The notes beneath the pieces were generated by a model, which was given only the letters and a program-made list of their open reading frames with translations, did no database searches and had not been told where the DNA came from. From NCBI GenBank assembly GCA_017621115.1, contig JAGATU010000038.1, positions 1-25,966 on the forward strand: a stretch of 25,966 nt of DNA. Direction: 5' to 3'. The stretch comes from Lachnospiraceae bacterium (GTDB lineage Bacteria; Bacillota_A; Clostridia; Lachnospirales; Lachnospiraceae). Shown here piece by piece: positions 7,064 through 15,396 of the stretch (its first letter is position 1; each line of letters opens with the position of its first letter). Position numbers and translations under genes: made by a program.

Positions 7064-7092
7064 TTGAGATTTTTTGCAGGAAAGAGTATAGT
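7064..7092 (+). promoter_or_regulatory. argC downstream promoter P2
   Basis: TTGAGA (7064-7069), 17-nt spacer, TATAGT (7087-7092), each hexamer one base from consensus. It is the better of two tandem matches and would give a leader of about 30 nt before argC. Confidence 0.55.
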
Positions 7093-7127
7093 AGTTTTGT
7101 ATGCGTACAGGTTAGGAGAGTGGGAAA

Positions 7128-8081
7128 ATGAGTACAAAAACAAAGATTTTTATTGATGGTAGCGAAGGAACTACCGGACTTAGAATATATGAAAGATTTG
7201 AGGGCAGGGACGATATTGAACTGCTTAAGATTGATTCGCAGCTTAGAAAAGATATAAATGAAAGAAAGCGCTTGATTAATGAATCGGATGTGACTTTTCT
7301 TTGTCTTCCGGACGCCGCAGCAATGGAAGCAGTATCTTTGGTAGAGAATGATAATGTGGTTATTATAGATGCTTCCACCGCACACAGAACAAATGAAGGC
7401 TGGGCGTACGGTTTTCCGGAATTATCGGCAGGACATAAGGAAGCGATTAAGAATGGTAAACGAATTGCGGTACCGGGATGTTATGCAACGGGATTTATCT
7501 CCCTGGTATATCCGATGATTGCGCAGGGACTTTTACCTGCAGATTATCCGGTTTCGGCATTTGGTCTTTCCGGTTACAGCGGAGCCGGTAAGAAAGTAAT
7601 CGCTGCATATGAGAGTGAGGAGCGTCCGGTTGATTTTGATGCACCAAGGGAATATGCACTCACACAGCAGCACAAGCATTTAAAGGAAATGAAGAAGATT
7701 ACGGGACTTAATAAAGAACCGCTCTTTTCTCCGATTATTTGTGATTACTATAGCGGAATGGTCATGAGCGTGCCTCTTTATACGGATATGTTACATAATG
7801 TAAAAGGTGTTGAGGATGTTCATGCAATGCTTAGTAAATTCTACGAAGGACAGAAGTTTGTAAAAGTAATGCCTCTTGATGCACAGGCAGGCGAAGGCAA
7901 TATGCTTGCGGGTAACGGTTGTTCCGGATGGGACGGACTTAAGATTTTTGTTACCGGTAATGAAGAACGAATCGTTCTTTCTTCACAGTTTGATAATCTG
8001 GGAAAAGGCGCTTCAGGTGCGGCTATCCAGTGCCTGAATATTGTTCTTGGATGTGAAGAAGACAAAGGTCTTGTTTTATAG
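7128..8081 (+). CDS. argC: N-acetyl-gamma-glutamyl-phosphate reductase (type 2)
   Basis: NADPH-dependent reduction of N-acetyl-gamma-glutamyl phosphate to the semialdehyde, third step of the acetylated arginine route. At 317 residues it belongs to the shorter type 2 group. It shows the nucleotide-binding loop GSEGTTG (11-17), the DASTAHRT segment and the catalytic cysteine C118 in VPGCYATG. A histidine-containing QQHKH segment near residue 185 fits the usual catalytic His. GGAGAG lies upstream of the ATG. It is the first gene of the plus-strand arginine operon, under control of the shared spacer with argG. Confidence 0.94.
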   Translation: MSTKTKIFIDGSEGTTGLRIYERFEGRDDIELLKIDSQLRKDINERKRLINESDVTFLCLPDAAAMEAVSLVENDNVVIIDASTAHRTNEGWAYGFPELSAGHKEAIKNGKRIAVPGCYATGFISLVYPMIAQGLLPADYPVSAFGLSGYSGAGKKVIAAYESEERPVDFDAPREYALTQQHKHLKEMKKITGLNKEPLFSPIICDYYSGMVMSVPLYTDMLHNVKGVEDVHAMLSKFYEGQKFVKVMPLDAQAGEGNMLAGNGCSGWDGLKIFVTGNEERIVLSSQFDNLGKGASGAAIQCLNIVLGCEEDKGLVL

Positions 8082-8121
8082 GAAGAGATATTGGTTTGCA
8101 GATGAGGAAAGAGGGTGTAGC

Positions 8122-8565
8122 ATGGTAAGAAATATGACAATTGCAGATTATGAGCAGGTATATGCACTGTGGATGCAGATAAAAGGATTTGCCATGCGAA
8201 GCGTGGACGACTCCAAAGAGGGCGTTGCCAGATTTTTGGAGCGTAATCCTAAGACCAGCGTCGTTGCAGTTGAAAATGACAAAGTGGTTGGTGCTATTTT
8301 ATGCGGACATGACGGCAGACGCGGCTGCATGTACCATGTATGCGTGCATCCGGACTACAGACGCAAGGGCATTGGCAAGGAAATGGTTGTTTTTGCCATG
8401 AAACGTCTTCAAGAAGAAGGTATCAGTAAGGTTTCGTTGATTGCATTCACCTCCAATGATGTGGGAAATGCATTTTGGAATACCATCGGCTGGACTAAGA
8501 GAGAAGACTTAAACTATTACGATTTCACATTGAATGAAGATAATATCATTAGATTTAATGAATAG
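8122..8565 (+). CDS. GNAT family N-acetyltransferase within the arginine operon
   Basis: A 147-residue single-domain GNAT protein. The acetyl-CoA pyrophosphate loop is RRKGIGK (80-86), preceded by the beta-4 strand CMYHVCVHPDYR and followed by the FTSNDVGNAFWNTIGW motif typical of the fold. The reading frame is open from 8041, overlapping argC, but AGAGGG before the ATG at 8122 and the MVRNMTIADYEQV start typical of the family fix the N terminus. It lies between argC and argJ (40 and 11 nt gaps). A short N-acetylglutamate synthase role, as known for some stand-alone GNATs in arginine clusters of other bacteria, is plausible; a protein or small-molecule acetyltransferase is the alternative. 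Confidence 0.85.
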   Translation: MVRNMTIADYEQVYALWMQIKGFAMRSVDDSKEGVARFLERNPKTSVVAVENDKVVGAILCGHDGRRGCMYHVCVHPDYRRKGIGKEMVVFAMKRLQEEGISKVSLIAFTSNDVGNAFWNTIGWTKREDLNYYDFTLNEDNIIRFNE

Positions 8566-8576
8566 GAGATTTGGAT

Positions 8577-9800
8577 ATGGAAATGATACAGGGCGGTGTT
8601 ACCGCGGCAAAGGGTTTTAGTGCGGCTTCTACGGAAGCGGAGATTAAGTATAAGAACAGAACCGACATGGCAATGGTTTTTTCAAAAGAACCATGTACCG
8701 TTGCCGGTACTTTTACTACCAATGTCGTAAAAGCAGCCTGCGTGCAGTGGGATATGAAGATTGTTAAGGAATCCGAAGCGGTTCATGCAGTTGTAGTCAA
8801 TTCCGGTATTGCTAATGCATGTACGGGCAAGCAGGGCTTTGATGCCTGCGAGGCAACGGCAGCAGCGGTAAAAGAAGCACTTGGCGTTGAGACAGATACT
8901 TGTCTGGTGGCGTCTACGGGTGTTATCGGTATGCAGTTACCGGTTGAAAAACTGGCAAATGGCGTAAAGGCGATGGCATCGAAACTGGATGAGAGTTTAG
9001 AAGTAGGTACAGCGGCAGCAAAAGCCATTATGACAACGGATACCGTTCATAAGGAAGTGGCAGTCACATTTACAGCAGGCGGTAAGACGGTAACACTTGG
9101 CGGTATGTCAAAGGGATCCGGTATGATTCATCCGAATATGTGCACGATGCTTGGTTTTTTAACAACCGACCTTGCCATTGAAAAGAGCCTCCTTCAGGAA
9201 GCACTCAGTGAAGTGGTGCAGGATACGTTTAATATGATTACGGTTGACGGTGATACATCTACCAATGACACACTTTTGATCATGGCAAACGGTCTTGCCG
9301 GCAATGAAAAGATTACGGCTAAGGGAGAAGATTACCGGAACTTCTTAAATGCACTTTTCTATGTATGTGAATATTTGTCTAAGATAATGGCAGCAGACGG
9401 CGAAGGCGCAAGCAAACTTTTTGAAGCAAAAGTAGTAAATGCCAAGAGCAAAGAGGATGCAAGAACCTTATCCAGAGCCATTGTATCCAGTAACCTTTCC
9501 AAAGCAGCTATTTACGGTTGTGATGCCAACTTTGGCCGTTTCTTATGTGCAATGGGTTATTCCGGTGCGGAATTTGACCAGAACGATGTAGAACTTTTCT
9601 TTGAAAGCAAAGAAGGCCGCTTACAGGTATTTGACAAAGGTACCCCAATTGTATTTGACGAAGACGTAGCTACAAAGATTCTCGGCGCAGACGAAGTAAC
9701 CATTTTCGTTGACATGCACGAAGGCGATGCGGCAGCAACTGCTTGGGGTTGTGATTTGACATACGATTATGTTAAAATCAATGCGGATTACAGATCGTAA
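8577..9800 (+). CDS. argJ: Glutamate N-acetyltransferase / bifunctional ornithine acetyltransferase
   Basis: Transfers the acetyl group from N-acetylornithine to glutamate, recycling it in the cyclic arginine pathway; some members also use acetyl-CoA. The 407-residue precursor carries the self-cleavage site [14 protein letters not shown], where T190 is the nucleophile that becomes the N terminus of the beta chain. The C terminus [17 protein letters not shown] is typical. The ATG at 8577 has GGAG 8 nt upstream; a TTG at 8571 is too close to that site. Whether the enzyme is mono- or bifunctional cannot be decided from sequence, and this bears on the role of the adjacent GNAT gene. Confidence 0.95.
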   Translation: MEMIQGGVTAAKGFSAASTEAEIKYKNRTDMAMVFSKEPCTVAGTFTTNVVKAACVQWDMKIVKESEAVHAVVVNSGIANACTGKQGFDACEATAAAVKEALGVETDTCLVASTGVIGMQLPVEKLANGVKAMASKLDESLEVGTAAAKAIMTTDTVHKEVAVTFTAGGKTVTLGGMSKGSGMIHPNMCTMLGFLTTDLAIEKSLLQEALSEVVQDTFNMITVDGDTSTNDTLLIMANGLAGNEKITAKGEDYRNFLNALFYVCEYLSKIMAADGEGASKLFEAKVVNAKSKEDARTLSRAIVSSNLSKAAIYGCDANFGRFLCAMGYSGAEFDQNDVELFFESKEGRLQVFDKGTPIVFDEDVATKILGADEVTIFVDMHEGDAAATAWGCDLTYDYVKINADYRS

Positions 9801-9816
9801 TTTGGAGGAGATTATC

Positions 9817-10704
9817 ATGGAAACAAGAGAAATGAATGAAATTATGAAAAAAGCAGAGGTGCTTATTGAAGCCCTTCCTTATATCCAGCAGTTTAACCGT
9901 AAAATCATCGTTGTAAAATACGGCGGAAGTGCCATGAGCAATGAAGAATTGCAGAAGAATGTTATTAAGGATGTTACACTCCTTAAGCTGGTTGGTTTCA
10001 AACCGATTATTGTTCACGGTGGCGGTAAGGCTATCAGCAAATGGGTGGAAAAAACCGGCAAGAAAGCGGAATTTATTAACGGACTTCGTGTGACAGATGC
10101 CGAGACTATGGAAATTGCGGAAATGGTTCTCAATAAAGTAAATAAAGACCTCGTACGTATGGTAGAAGAACTTGGTGTAAAAGCAGTCGGTATCAGCGGT
10201 AAAGACGGTAATATGCTCAAAGTAGAGAAGAAATATTCCGACGGACAGGATATCGGTTTTGTTGGTGAAGTGACCGAAGTGAATCCAAAAGTAATCTATG
10301 ATTTGTTGGAAAATGATTTCCTTCCTATTATCGCTCCAATCGGTTTGGATGAAAATTACGATACATACAACATTAATGCAGATGATGCGGCATGCGCTAT
10401 TGCAAAGGCAGTTGGTGCTGATAAACTGGTATTCTTAACAGATATCGAAGGATTATACAGAGATATCAATGATAAGTCTTCCTTTATTTCCAGACTTACG
10501 GACAAAGAAGCGGACGAATTGATTAACAGCGGACTGATTGGCGGCGGTATGCTTCCAAAACTCGGTAACTGTACATCGGCAATCCAGAATGGTGTTAACC
10601 GTGTACATATTCTGGACGGAAGAATCCAGCATTGTCTGCTTTTAGAAATCTTTACAAATCATGGTATCGGCACAGCAATTATCAAGGAAGAAGATGCCCA
10701 ATAG
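9817..10704 (+). CDS. argB: Acetylglutamate kinase, arginine-sensitive type
   Basis: Phosphorylates N-acetylglutamate, the controlled step of the cyclic arginine pathway. The 295-residue protein has the amino-acid-kinase motifs VKYGGSAM (33-40) and VHGGGKAIS (67-74) and the C-terminal [10 protein letters not shown] block. An N-terminal helix ending in EALPYIQQF (18-26) precedes the core, the extension found in arginine-inhibited hexameric enzymes, so feedback inhibition by arginine is likely. Start at 9817 is supported by GGAGGAG with 6-nt spacing; an earlier in-frame start at 9769 would overlap argJ. It is 16 nt downstream of argJ. Confidence 0.95.
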   Translation: METREMNEIMKKAEVLIEALPYIQQFNRKIIVVKYGGSAMSNEELQKNVIKDVTLLKLVGFKPIIVHGGGKAISKWVEKTGKKAEFINGLRVTDAETMEIAEMVLNKVNKDLVRMVEELGVKAVGISGKDGNMLKVEKKYSDGQDIGFVGEVTEVNPKVIYDLLENDFLPIIAPIGLDENYDTYNINADDAACAIAKAVGADKLVFLTDIEGLYRDINDKSSFISRLTDKEADELINSGLIGGGMLPKLGNCTSAIQNGVNRVHILDGRIQHCLLLEIFTNHGIGTAIIKEEDAQ

Positions 10705-10736
10705 TTAATTTTAGATTTAAGAAAAGAGATGACATT

Positions 10737-11933
10737 ATGAATATGAAAGAATATATCGATGTAGCGGAAAGCGCATTATTACATACTTACAACCGTTATC
10801 AGATTGTACTGGATAAGGGCGAAGGTGTACATCTTTACGATATCGAAGGCAAAGAATATCTCGACTTTATTTCCGGAATCGGTGTTTTTGCACTCGGTTA
10901 CGGTAATAAGGAGTTCAATGATGCTTTAAAAGAACAAATTGACAAGATTACACATACATCCAATATGTTTTATAATGTACCGGCTGTTGAAGCAGCCAAG
11001 AAGTTAAAGGAAATTTCCGGTATGGACCGGGTTTTCTTTACCAACAGCGGTGCGGAAGCAGTAGAGGGTGCAATTAAAGCAGCAAGAAAGTATGCCTATT
11101 TAAAAGATGGTTGTACGGACCATGAGATTATTGCGCTCGATCATTCTTTCCACGGAAGAACCATGGGTGCACTTGCAGTTACAGGTAAGAAGGCTTATAG
11201 GGAAGCATTCGAACCGTTAATCGGTAATGTGCATTTTGCCAATATGAATGATTTTGACAGTGTGAAAGCGTTAGTAAACGACAAGACTTGTGCGATTATT
11301 ATGGAAACGGTACAGGGTGAAGGCGGTATTTATCCGGCAGATAAAGAATTTATCGAAGCAGTATATGCACTCTGCCAGGAAAAAGATATTCTTCTTATCC
11401 TTGATGAAATCCAGTGCGGTATGGGAAGATGCGGTTCGTATTTTGCATGGCAGCAGTATGATGTTAAGCCGGATATCATGTTAACTGCCAAGGCGGTTGG
11501 CGGTGGCGTGCCTGTCGGAGCATTCCTTTTAGGAGAAAAGGCAGCTGCCAATTCTTTGGTGGCAGGAGACCACGGAACCACATACGGAGGTAATCCTCTT
11601 GCTTGTGCAGCAGTTAAGAAAACCCTTGATTTATTTGAGGAAAACCATATAATTGAACATGTAAATTCCATAGGAAAATACTTGGAAGAAGCTCTTGATA
11701 AAGTGGCTGGCAACCATGCATGTATTACTATGCGCAGGGGTAAAGGTCTTATGCAGGGACTTGCATTTGATAAACCGGTTGCAAACATTATTAAGAATGC
11801 AATTGAAAAAGGCTTATTGTTAATCAGTGCCGGTACGGATGTAATCCGTTTCCTTCCACCGCTTATTATTTCAAAAGAAGATGTGGATGTAATGATTGGC
11901 ATTTTGGAAGAAGCCATTAAAGAGGATGAATAA
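10737..11933 (+). CDS. argD: Acetylornithine aminotransferase
   Basis: PLP enzyme converting N-acetylglutamate semialdehyde to N-acetylornithine, class III aminotransferase. The 398-residue protein shows TNSGAEAVEGAIKAARK (102-118), the FHGRTMGAL motif (138-146), LILDEIQCGMGR (220-231) and the PLP lysine K252 in TAKAVGGGVP. The chosen ATG has AGAG 8 nt upstream; ATG 10743 is an alternative two codons later, while the frame's first start (10632) would run through the argB end. The stop codon shares one base with the next start (TAATG), coupling it to the solute-binding protein gene. Confidence 0.93.
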   Translation: MNMKEYIDVAESALLHTYNRYQIVLDKGEGVHLYDIEGKEYLDFISGIGVFALGYGNKEFNDALKEQIDKITHTSNMFYNVPAVEAAKKLKEISGMDRVFFTNSGAEAVEGAIKAARKYAYLKDGCTDHEIIALDHSFHGRTMGALAVTGKKAYREAFEPLIGNVHFANMNDFDSVKALVNDKTCAIIMETVQGEGGIYPADKEFIEAVYALCQEKDILLILDEIQCGMGRCGSYFAWQQYDVKPDIMLTAKAVGGGVPVGAFLLGEKAAANSLVAGDHGTTYGGNPLACAAVKKTLDLFEENHIIEHVNSIGKYLEEALDKVAGNHACITMRRGKGLMQGLAFDKPVANIIKNAIEKGLLLISAGTDVIRFLPPLIISKEDVDVMIGILEEAIKEDE

Positions 11934-13432
11934 TGAGTATTTCAAAAAGAATGGTATCGGTAGTTCTTTGTATCTGTCTGGTGGCATGTGCAGTGCTATT
12001 TGGCAAAGCGCCCGAAGCAGAAGAACTTCCGGAAGAAATTGTAGGGGATTCCGTGGTAGTATGGTATGCCGATGAGAATATGACTGACTATATCAGCGCT
12101 ATGGCGGTTGCCTTTCATGAAGAATATGACATAAGAGTCATTCCGCAACTTCAGTCGGGATTAGAGTATGTTGAGTCGATTTATGACGCATCTGTCACAG
12201 ATGAGACTGCTACACCGGATGTGTATATTATAAGTAATGAAGCTTTGGAAAAGGCATATCTTACAGGGCTTGCAGATGTAATAAGTGATCCTGATAGTGT
12301 TGTAAATACGGAGCATTTCCCGCAGACAGCAATCAATGCGGTTACATATGAGAATAAACTTGTAGGTTATCCGTATTATTTTGAGACCAGTGTACTTTTG
12401 TATAACAGAAGTTATATATATGAGATGGCTAAGAACCAGTTACTTGCCGAAACAACGGACGAGAGTGCGGCAGGAGGCGGAGAGGTTACCGTATCGGATG
12501 AAACATCCACAGAGGAGACTTCAACTGCGGAAGAAGTAACGGAAGAAGATATTGAAGCAAGAATTGTGGAGTTGATTCCCCAGACATTTGAAGAACTGCT
12601 TGCATTTGCCAATGAATACGATGCACCTGCAGCCGTAGACGGCGTATTTAAATGGGATGTATCGGATATTTTCTATAATTACTTTTTTGCCGGTAATTAT
12701 ATGAATGTCGGAGGTCCATGCAGTGATACTCCTGAAGAAGTGGATATTTATAATCTGGATGCGATTAAGGCAATGCAGATTTACCAGAGTCTGAACCAGT
12801 TCTTTTCGTTTGAAGCCAATGATATGAAATATGCATCGGTTATCGAAGAATTTATGGCCGGTAAGATGGTATATACTACGGCAACCAGTGATATTATAAA
12901 GACATTGGACGCAGCAAAGGAAGAAGGAACATTTGCATTTGATTACGGTCTTATGGAAATTCCCGATTTGAATGAAGAATTACAGACAAAGAACCTTTCC
13001 GTTACGAATACGGTTGTTGTAAACGGTTTTTCCGACGGAAAAGAAGATGCCAATAAATTTGCTTCTTATCTGACTTCTAAGGCAGCGGAATCTTTGTATG
13101 AAAAAACAGGCAAAATTCCGGCATTAACTAAGGAAGCCTGCAAAGATGAGCGCACGGCTGTTTTTTACCGGGAATATGAAAATTCTGTTCCGGCACCGAA
13201 GATGATGGTTACTTCGAATTTATGGGTACAGCTTGAAGTAACATTCACGGAGGTTTGGAACGGAGCGGGCGTAAGCCGGAGTCTGCAGAATTTATCAGAG
13301 ATGATTATGTCCCAGATAAACGGCGCTGATTACGAAGAAGAATTTATAGAGGAGCCGAAAGAGGAAGAAGAGACAGTGGAATATCTTGATGAGGAAGCAG
13401 AACGTGAGGCGGCTCTTCAAGAGGAAGAATAG
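11933..13432 (+). CDS. Extracellular solute-binding protein (family 1-like), orphan
   Basis: A 499-residue exported protein. The N terminus has basic MSISKR, a hydrophobic core and LVAC with Cys19, a possible lipobox, though the hydrophobic AVLFG after it leaves open an uncleaved anchor. Features of ABC-transporter binding proteins of the maltose/sugar class are VVVWYADENMTDYISAMAVAF near the N terminus, LVGYPYYFETSVLLYNRSY (143-161), TFEELLAFANEYD, and a C-terminal FASYLTSKAAESLYEKTGKIPA block. An acidic, Ser/Thr-rich low-complexity insert lies at about 171-208, and the last 34 residues are strongly acidic. No permease or ATPase gene adjoins. It is coupled to argD by a 1-nt overlap. Ligand unknown; an arginine-related ligand is not shown. 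Confidence 0.8.
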   Translation: MSISKRMVSVVLCICLVACAVLFGKAPEAEELPEEIVGDSVVVWYADENMTDYISAMAVAFHEEYDIRVIPQLQSGLEYVESIYDASVTDETATPDVYIISNEALEKAYLTGLADVISDPDSVVNTEHFPQTAINAVTYENKLVGYPYYFETSVLLYNRSYIYEMAKNQLLAETTDESAAGGGEVTVSDETSTEETSTAEEVTEEDIEARIVELIPQTFEELLAFANEYDAPAAVDGVFKWDVSDIFYNYFFAGNYMNVGGPCSDTPEEVDIYNLDAIKAMQIYQSLNQFFSFEANDMKYASVIEEFMAGKMVYTTATSDIIKTLDAAKEEGTFAFDYGLMEIPDLNEELQTKNLSVTNTVVVNGFSDGKEDANKFASYLTSKAAESLYEKTGKIPALTKEACKDERTAVFYREYENSVPAPKMMVTSNLWVQLEVTFTEVWNGAGVSRSLQNLSEMIMSQINGADYEEEFIEEPKEEEETVEYLDEEAEREAALQEEE

Positions 13433-13489
13433 TTTGAATAATTATCCAATCATGTGGAAATTCTACTAAAAAAGAGTGGAGGAATCGGC

Positions 13490-13921
13490 ATGATTGGATT
13501 TTTTATTGCCATGTTAAGTGGCGTATGTATGAGTGTTCAGGGAGTTTTTAATACGCAGGTAACCAAAACGTCGGGTATCTGGGTGGCAAATGCTTTTGTA
13601 CAATTCACGGCATTTTTGTTGTGCCTTGCAGTGTGGGCATTGACGGACAGGACTTCATTTGGGACACTTATGAAGGTGGAGCCCAAGTATATGTTGCTTG
13701 GCGGTGCTATTGGAGCAGTGATTACCTATACAGTTATTAAGAGTATGGAAATGCTGGGACCGGCAAAGGCGGTTATGGTAATTGTAGTGGCACAGCTTCT
13801 GGTAGCGTATCTGATTGAACTTTTCGGGTTGTTTGGGGTGGAAAAACAACCATGGGATATAAAAAAGGCTTTCGGAATGGCCCTTGCGATTGCAGGAATT
13901 ATTTTGTTTAAGTGGAAATAA
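13490..13921 (+). CDS. DMT family membrane protein, YdcZ/DUF606 type
   Basis: A 143-residue protein with about five hydrophobic segments. The pattern of MIGFFIAMLSGVCMSVQGVFNTQ at the start, WVANAFVQFTAFLLCLAVW, LGGAIGAVITYTVIKSMEMLGPAKAVMVIVVAQLL and a final FGMALAIAGIILFKWK is that of the YdcZ (DUF606) transporters, which have one half of a DMT transporter and probably work as dimers. The frame opens at 13454, but GGAGGA with 6-nt spacing points to 13490. It is the likely last gene of the arginine operon, 57 nt after the solute-binding gene, though no terminator separates it from the next unit. Confidence 0.85.
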   Translation: MIGFFIAMLSGVCMSVQGVFNTQVTKTSGIWVANAFVQFTAFLLCLAVWALTDRTSFGTLMKVEPKYMLLGGAIGAVITYTVIKSMEMLGPAKAVMVIVVAQLLVAYLIELFGLFGVEKQPWDIKKAFGMALAIAGIILFKWK

Positions 13922-13925
13922 TCAC

Positions 13926-13954
13926 TTGATAAGCGGGCTAAAAAATTTTACAAT
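13926..13954 (+). promoter_or_regulatory. Sigma-A promoter for the comEA-comEC operon
   Basis: TTGATA (13926-13931), 17-nt spacer, TACAAT (13949-13954). It begins 5 nt after the preceding stop codon and would give a leader of about 48 nt before comEA. Confidence 0.6.
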
Positions 13955-14008
13955 AGAAACAGTCGTTATACGGGGCCTTTGCAGAGTTGATTTGTAAAGG
14001 AGATAATG

Positions 14009-14638
14009 ATGAAAAAGAATAAACAAGACAAGCGGATATTGACTTGTGTGCTTGCCTGTGTGATGGTTCTGTGTGGCTGTTCGAGGCAGGAACCGGTATT
14101 TACGGATATGCAGGAGACGACATCTGCAGAGGAGAATACATGGCAGGAGATTGTGGATACAGCTGATGGGGAGGATATTGCTGCCGGAATGGTTACGCAG
14201 GATGCAGGCATGCCGGTTGTAGTACACATCTGCGGAGCAGTTGTATCTCCGGGAGTTTATGAACTGCCGCCGGGAAGCAGAATTGTTGATGCCGTGGAGT
14301 TGGCCGGCGGATTATGCGAAGAAGCGGACGAGAGTTATGTTAACCTCGCGCAGATTCCTGCGGATGGGGAACAGATTTTTGTTCCGACATATGAAGAAGC
14401 TAAGCTATTAAAACAGTCGTCGCACGAAAACGGTGTGTCAGGCGGAAAAGTCAATATCAATACAGCAGATAAAACTCTTTTATGCAGCTTGCCGGGAATT
14501 GGTGATACAAGGGCTGCGGATATTATTGCATACCGCAGAGAACATGGCGGATTTGCGACAGTTGAAGATATTATGCATGTCAGTGGCATAAAAGAGGCAA
14601 GCTTTCAAAAGATAAAAGAATTGATAACAGTGAATTAA
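14009..14638 (+). CDS. comEA: ComEA-type DNA-binding competence protein (lipoprotein, SLBB plus HhH)
   Basis: Surface receptor for double-stranded DNA in natural transformation. The 209-residue protein has a lipoprotein signal with Cys24 (VLCGC), a Glu/Thr-rich spacer, an SLBB domain (about 69-126, with VHICGAVVSPGVYELPPGSR and IPADGEQIFVP) and a helix-hairpin-helix domain (about 147-209, with KVNINTADKTLL, LPGIGDTRAADIIAYR and the second hairpin FATVEDIMHVSGI). Bacillus ComEA is usually anchored by a transmembrane helix, so lipid anchoring is a variation. ATG 14009 is 6 nt from GGAG; ATG 14006 is only 3 nt away. comEC lies 3.2 kb downstream in the same apparent operon. Confidence 0.92.
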   Translation: MKKNKQDKRILTCVLACVMVLCGCSRQEPVFTDMQETTSAEENTWQEIVDTADGEDIAAGMVTQDAGMPVVVHICGAVVSPGVYELPPGSRIVDAVELAGGLCEEADESYVNLAQIPADGEQIFVPTYEEAKLLKQSSHENGVSGGKVNINTADKTLLCSLPGIGDTRAADIIAYRREHGGFATVEDIMHVSGIKEASFQKIKELITVN

Positions 14639-14659
14639 TTAGGAATACGGGGAAGATTC

Positions 14660-15349
14660 ATGGGAAGAAAAGTTTTAGTTGTTGATGATGAAAAATTAAT
14701 TGTAAAGGGTATCCGGTTCAGTTTGGAGCAGGATGGGATGGAAGTAACCTGCGCTTATGATGGGGAAGAGGCGTTACAGATTGTCAAAGAAAATGATTTC
14801 GATATTATCCTTTTGGATGTTATGCTTCCGAAATTGAGCGGATTTGAGGTTTGCCAGCAGATACGTGATTTTTCCAATGTACCGATTATTATGCTTACAG
14901 CAAAGACGGATGATATGGACAAGATTCTGGGACTGGATTACGGTGCGGATGATTATATGACAAAGCCTTTTAATATTCTGGAAGTAAAGGCACGTATCAA
15001 AGCTATTTTGCGCCGTCTGGATAAGCAGGATAAAGGACAGGTTAAGGGACAGTTTATCACGGCTGCCGATATGAAACTGGATTGTGAAGGCAGAAGAGTT
15101 TATATCGGAGAACGCGAGATTAATCTTACAACCAAGGAATTCGAAGTATTGGAACTCTTGGTTACCAATCCGAACAAGGTATACAGCCGCGAAAAATTAT
15201 TGAATCTTGTGTGGGGGGCAGACTACCCGGGAGATGTGCGTACCGTGGATGTACATATCAGAAGACTCCGTGAAAAGATTGAAAGCAAGCCGAGTGATCC
15301 GAAATACGTACATACCAAATGGGGCGTGGGATACTATTACAAGGCTTAG
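14660..15349 (+). CDS. walR: OmpR/PhoB-type response regulator, WalR-like
   Basis: The 229-residue regulator has a receiver (1-120) with acidic pair D9/D10, phospho-acceptor D53 (LLDVMLP), T80 and K102 (KPF), then a winged-helix domain (about 130-229). The DNA-binding end, with YSREKLLNLVWGADYPGDVR and TVDVHIRRLREKIE, is very close to the corresponding part of Bacillus WalR (YycF), including the recognition-helix region; the rest also fits. Orthology is inferred, since several OmpR-type regulators share these features and the yycHIJ genes are absent. The cognate kinase follows after 47 nt. A WalR-type box lies before the wall hydrolase gene at 22.8 kb. Confidence 0.75.
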   Translation: MGRKVLVVDDEKLIVKGIRFSLEQDGMEVTCAYDGEEALQIVKENDFDIILLDVMLPKLSGFEVCQQIRDFSNVPIIMLTAKTDDMDKILGLDYGADDYMTKPFNILEVKARIKAILRRLDKQDKGQVKGQFITAADMKLDCEGRRVYIGEREINLTTKEFEVLELLVTNPNKVYSREKLLNLVWGADYPGDVRTVDVHIRRLREKIESKPSDPKYVHTKWGVGYYYKA

Positions 15350-15396
15350 TGACAGGAGATTTATCTGAATTTGTTCGGATAAGGAAGGATTTTGTC

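Noticed and set aside
11330..11917. Minus-strand ORF of 195 codons inside argD
   Set aside because: It is the antisense shadow of argD, with Ser/Pro-rich composition and no ribosome site.
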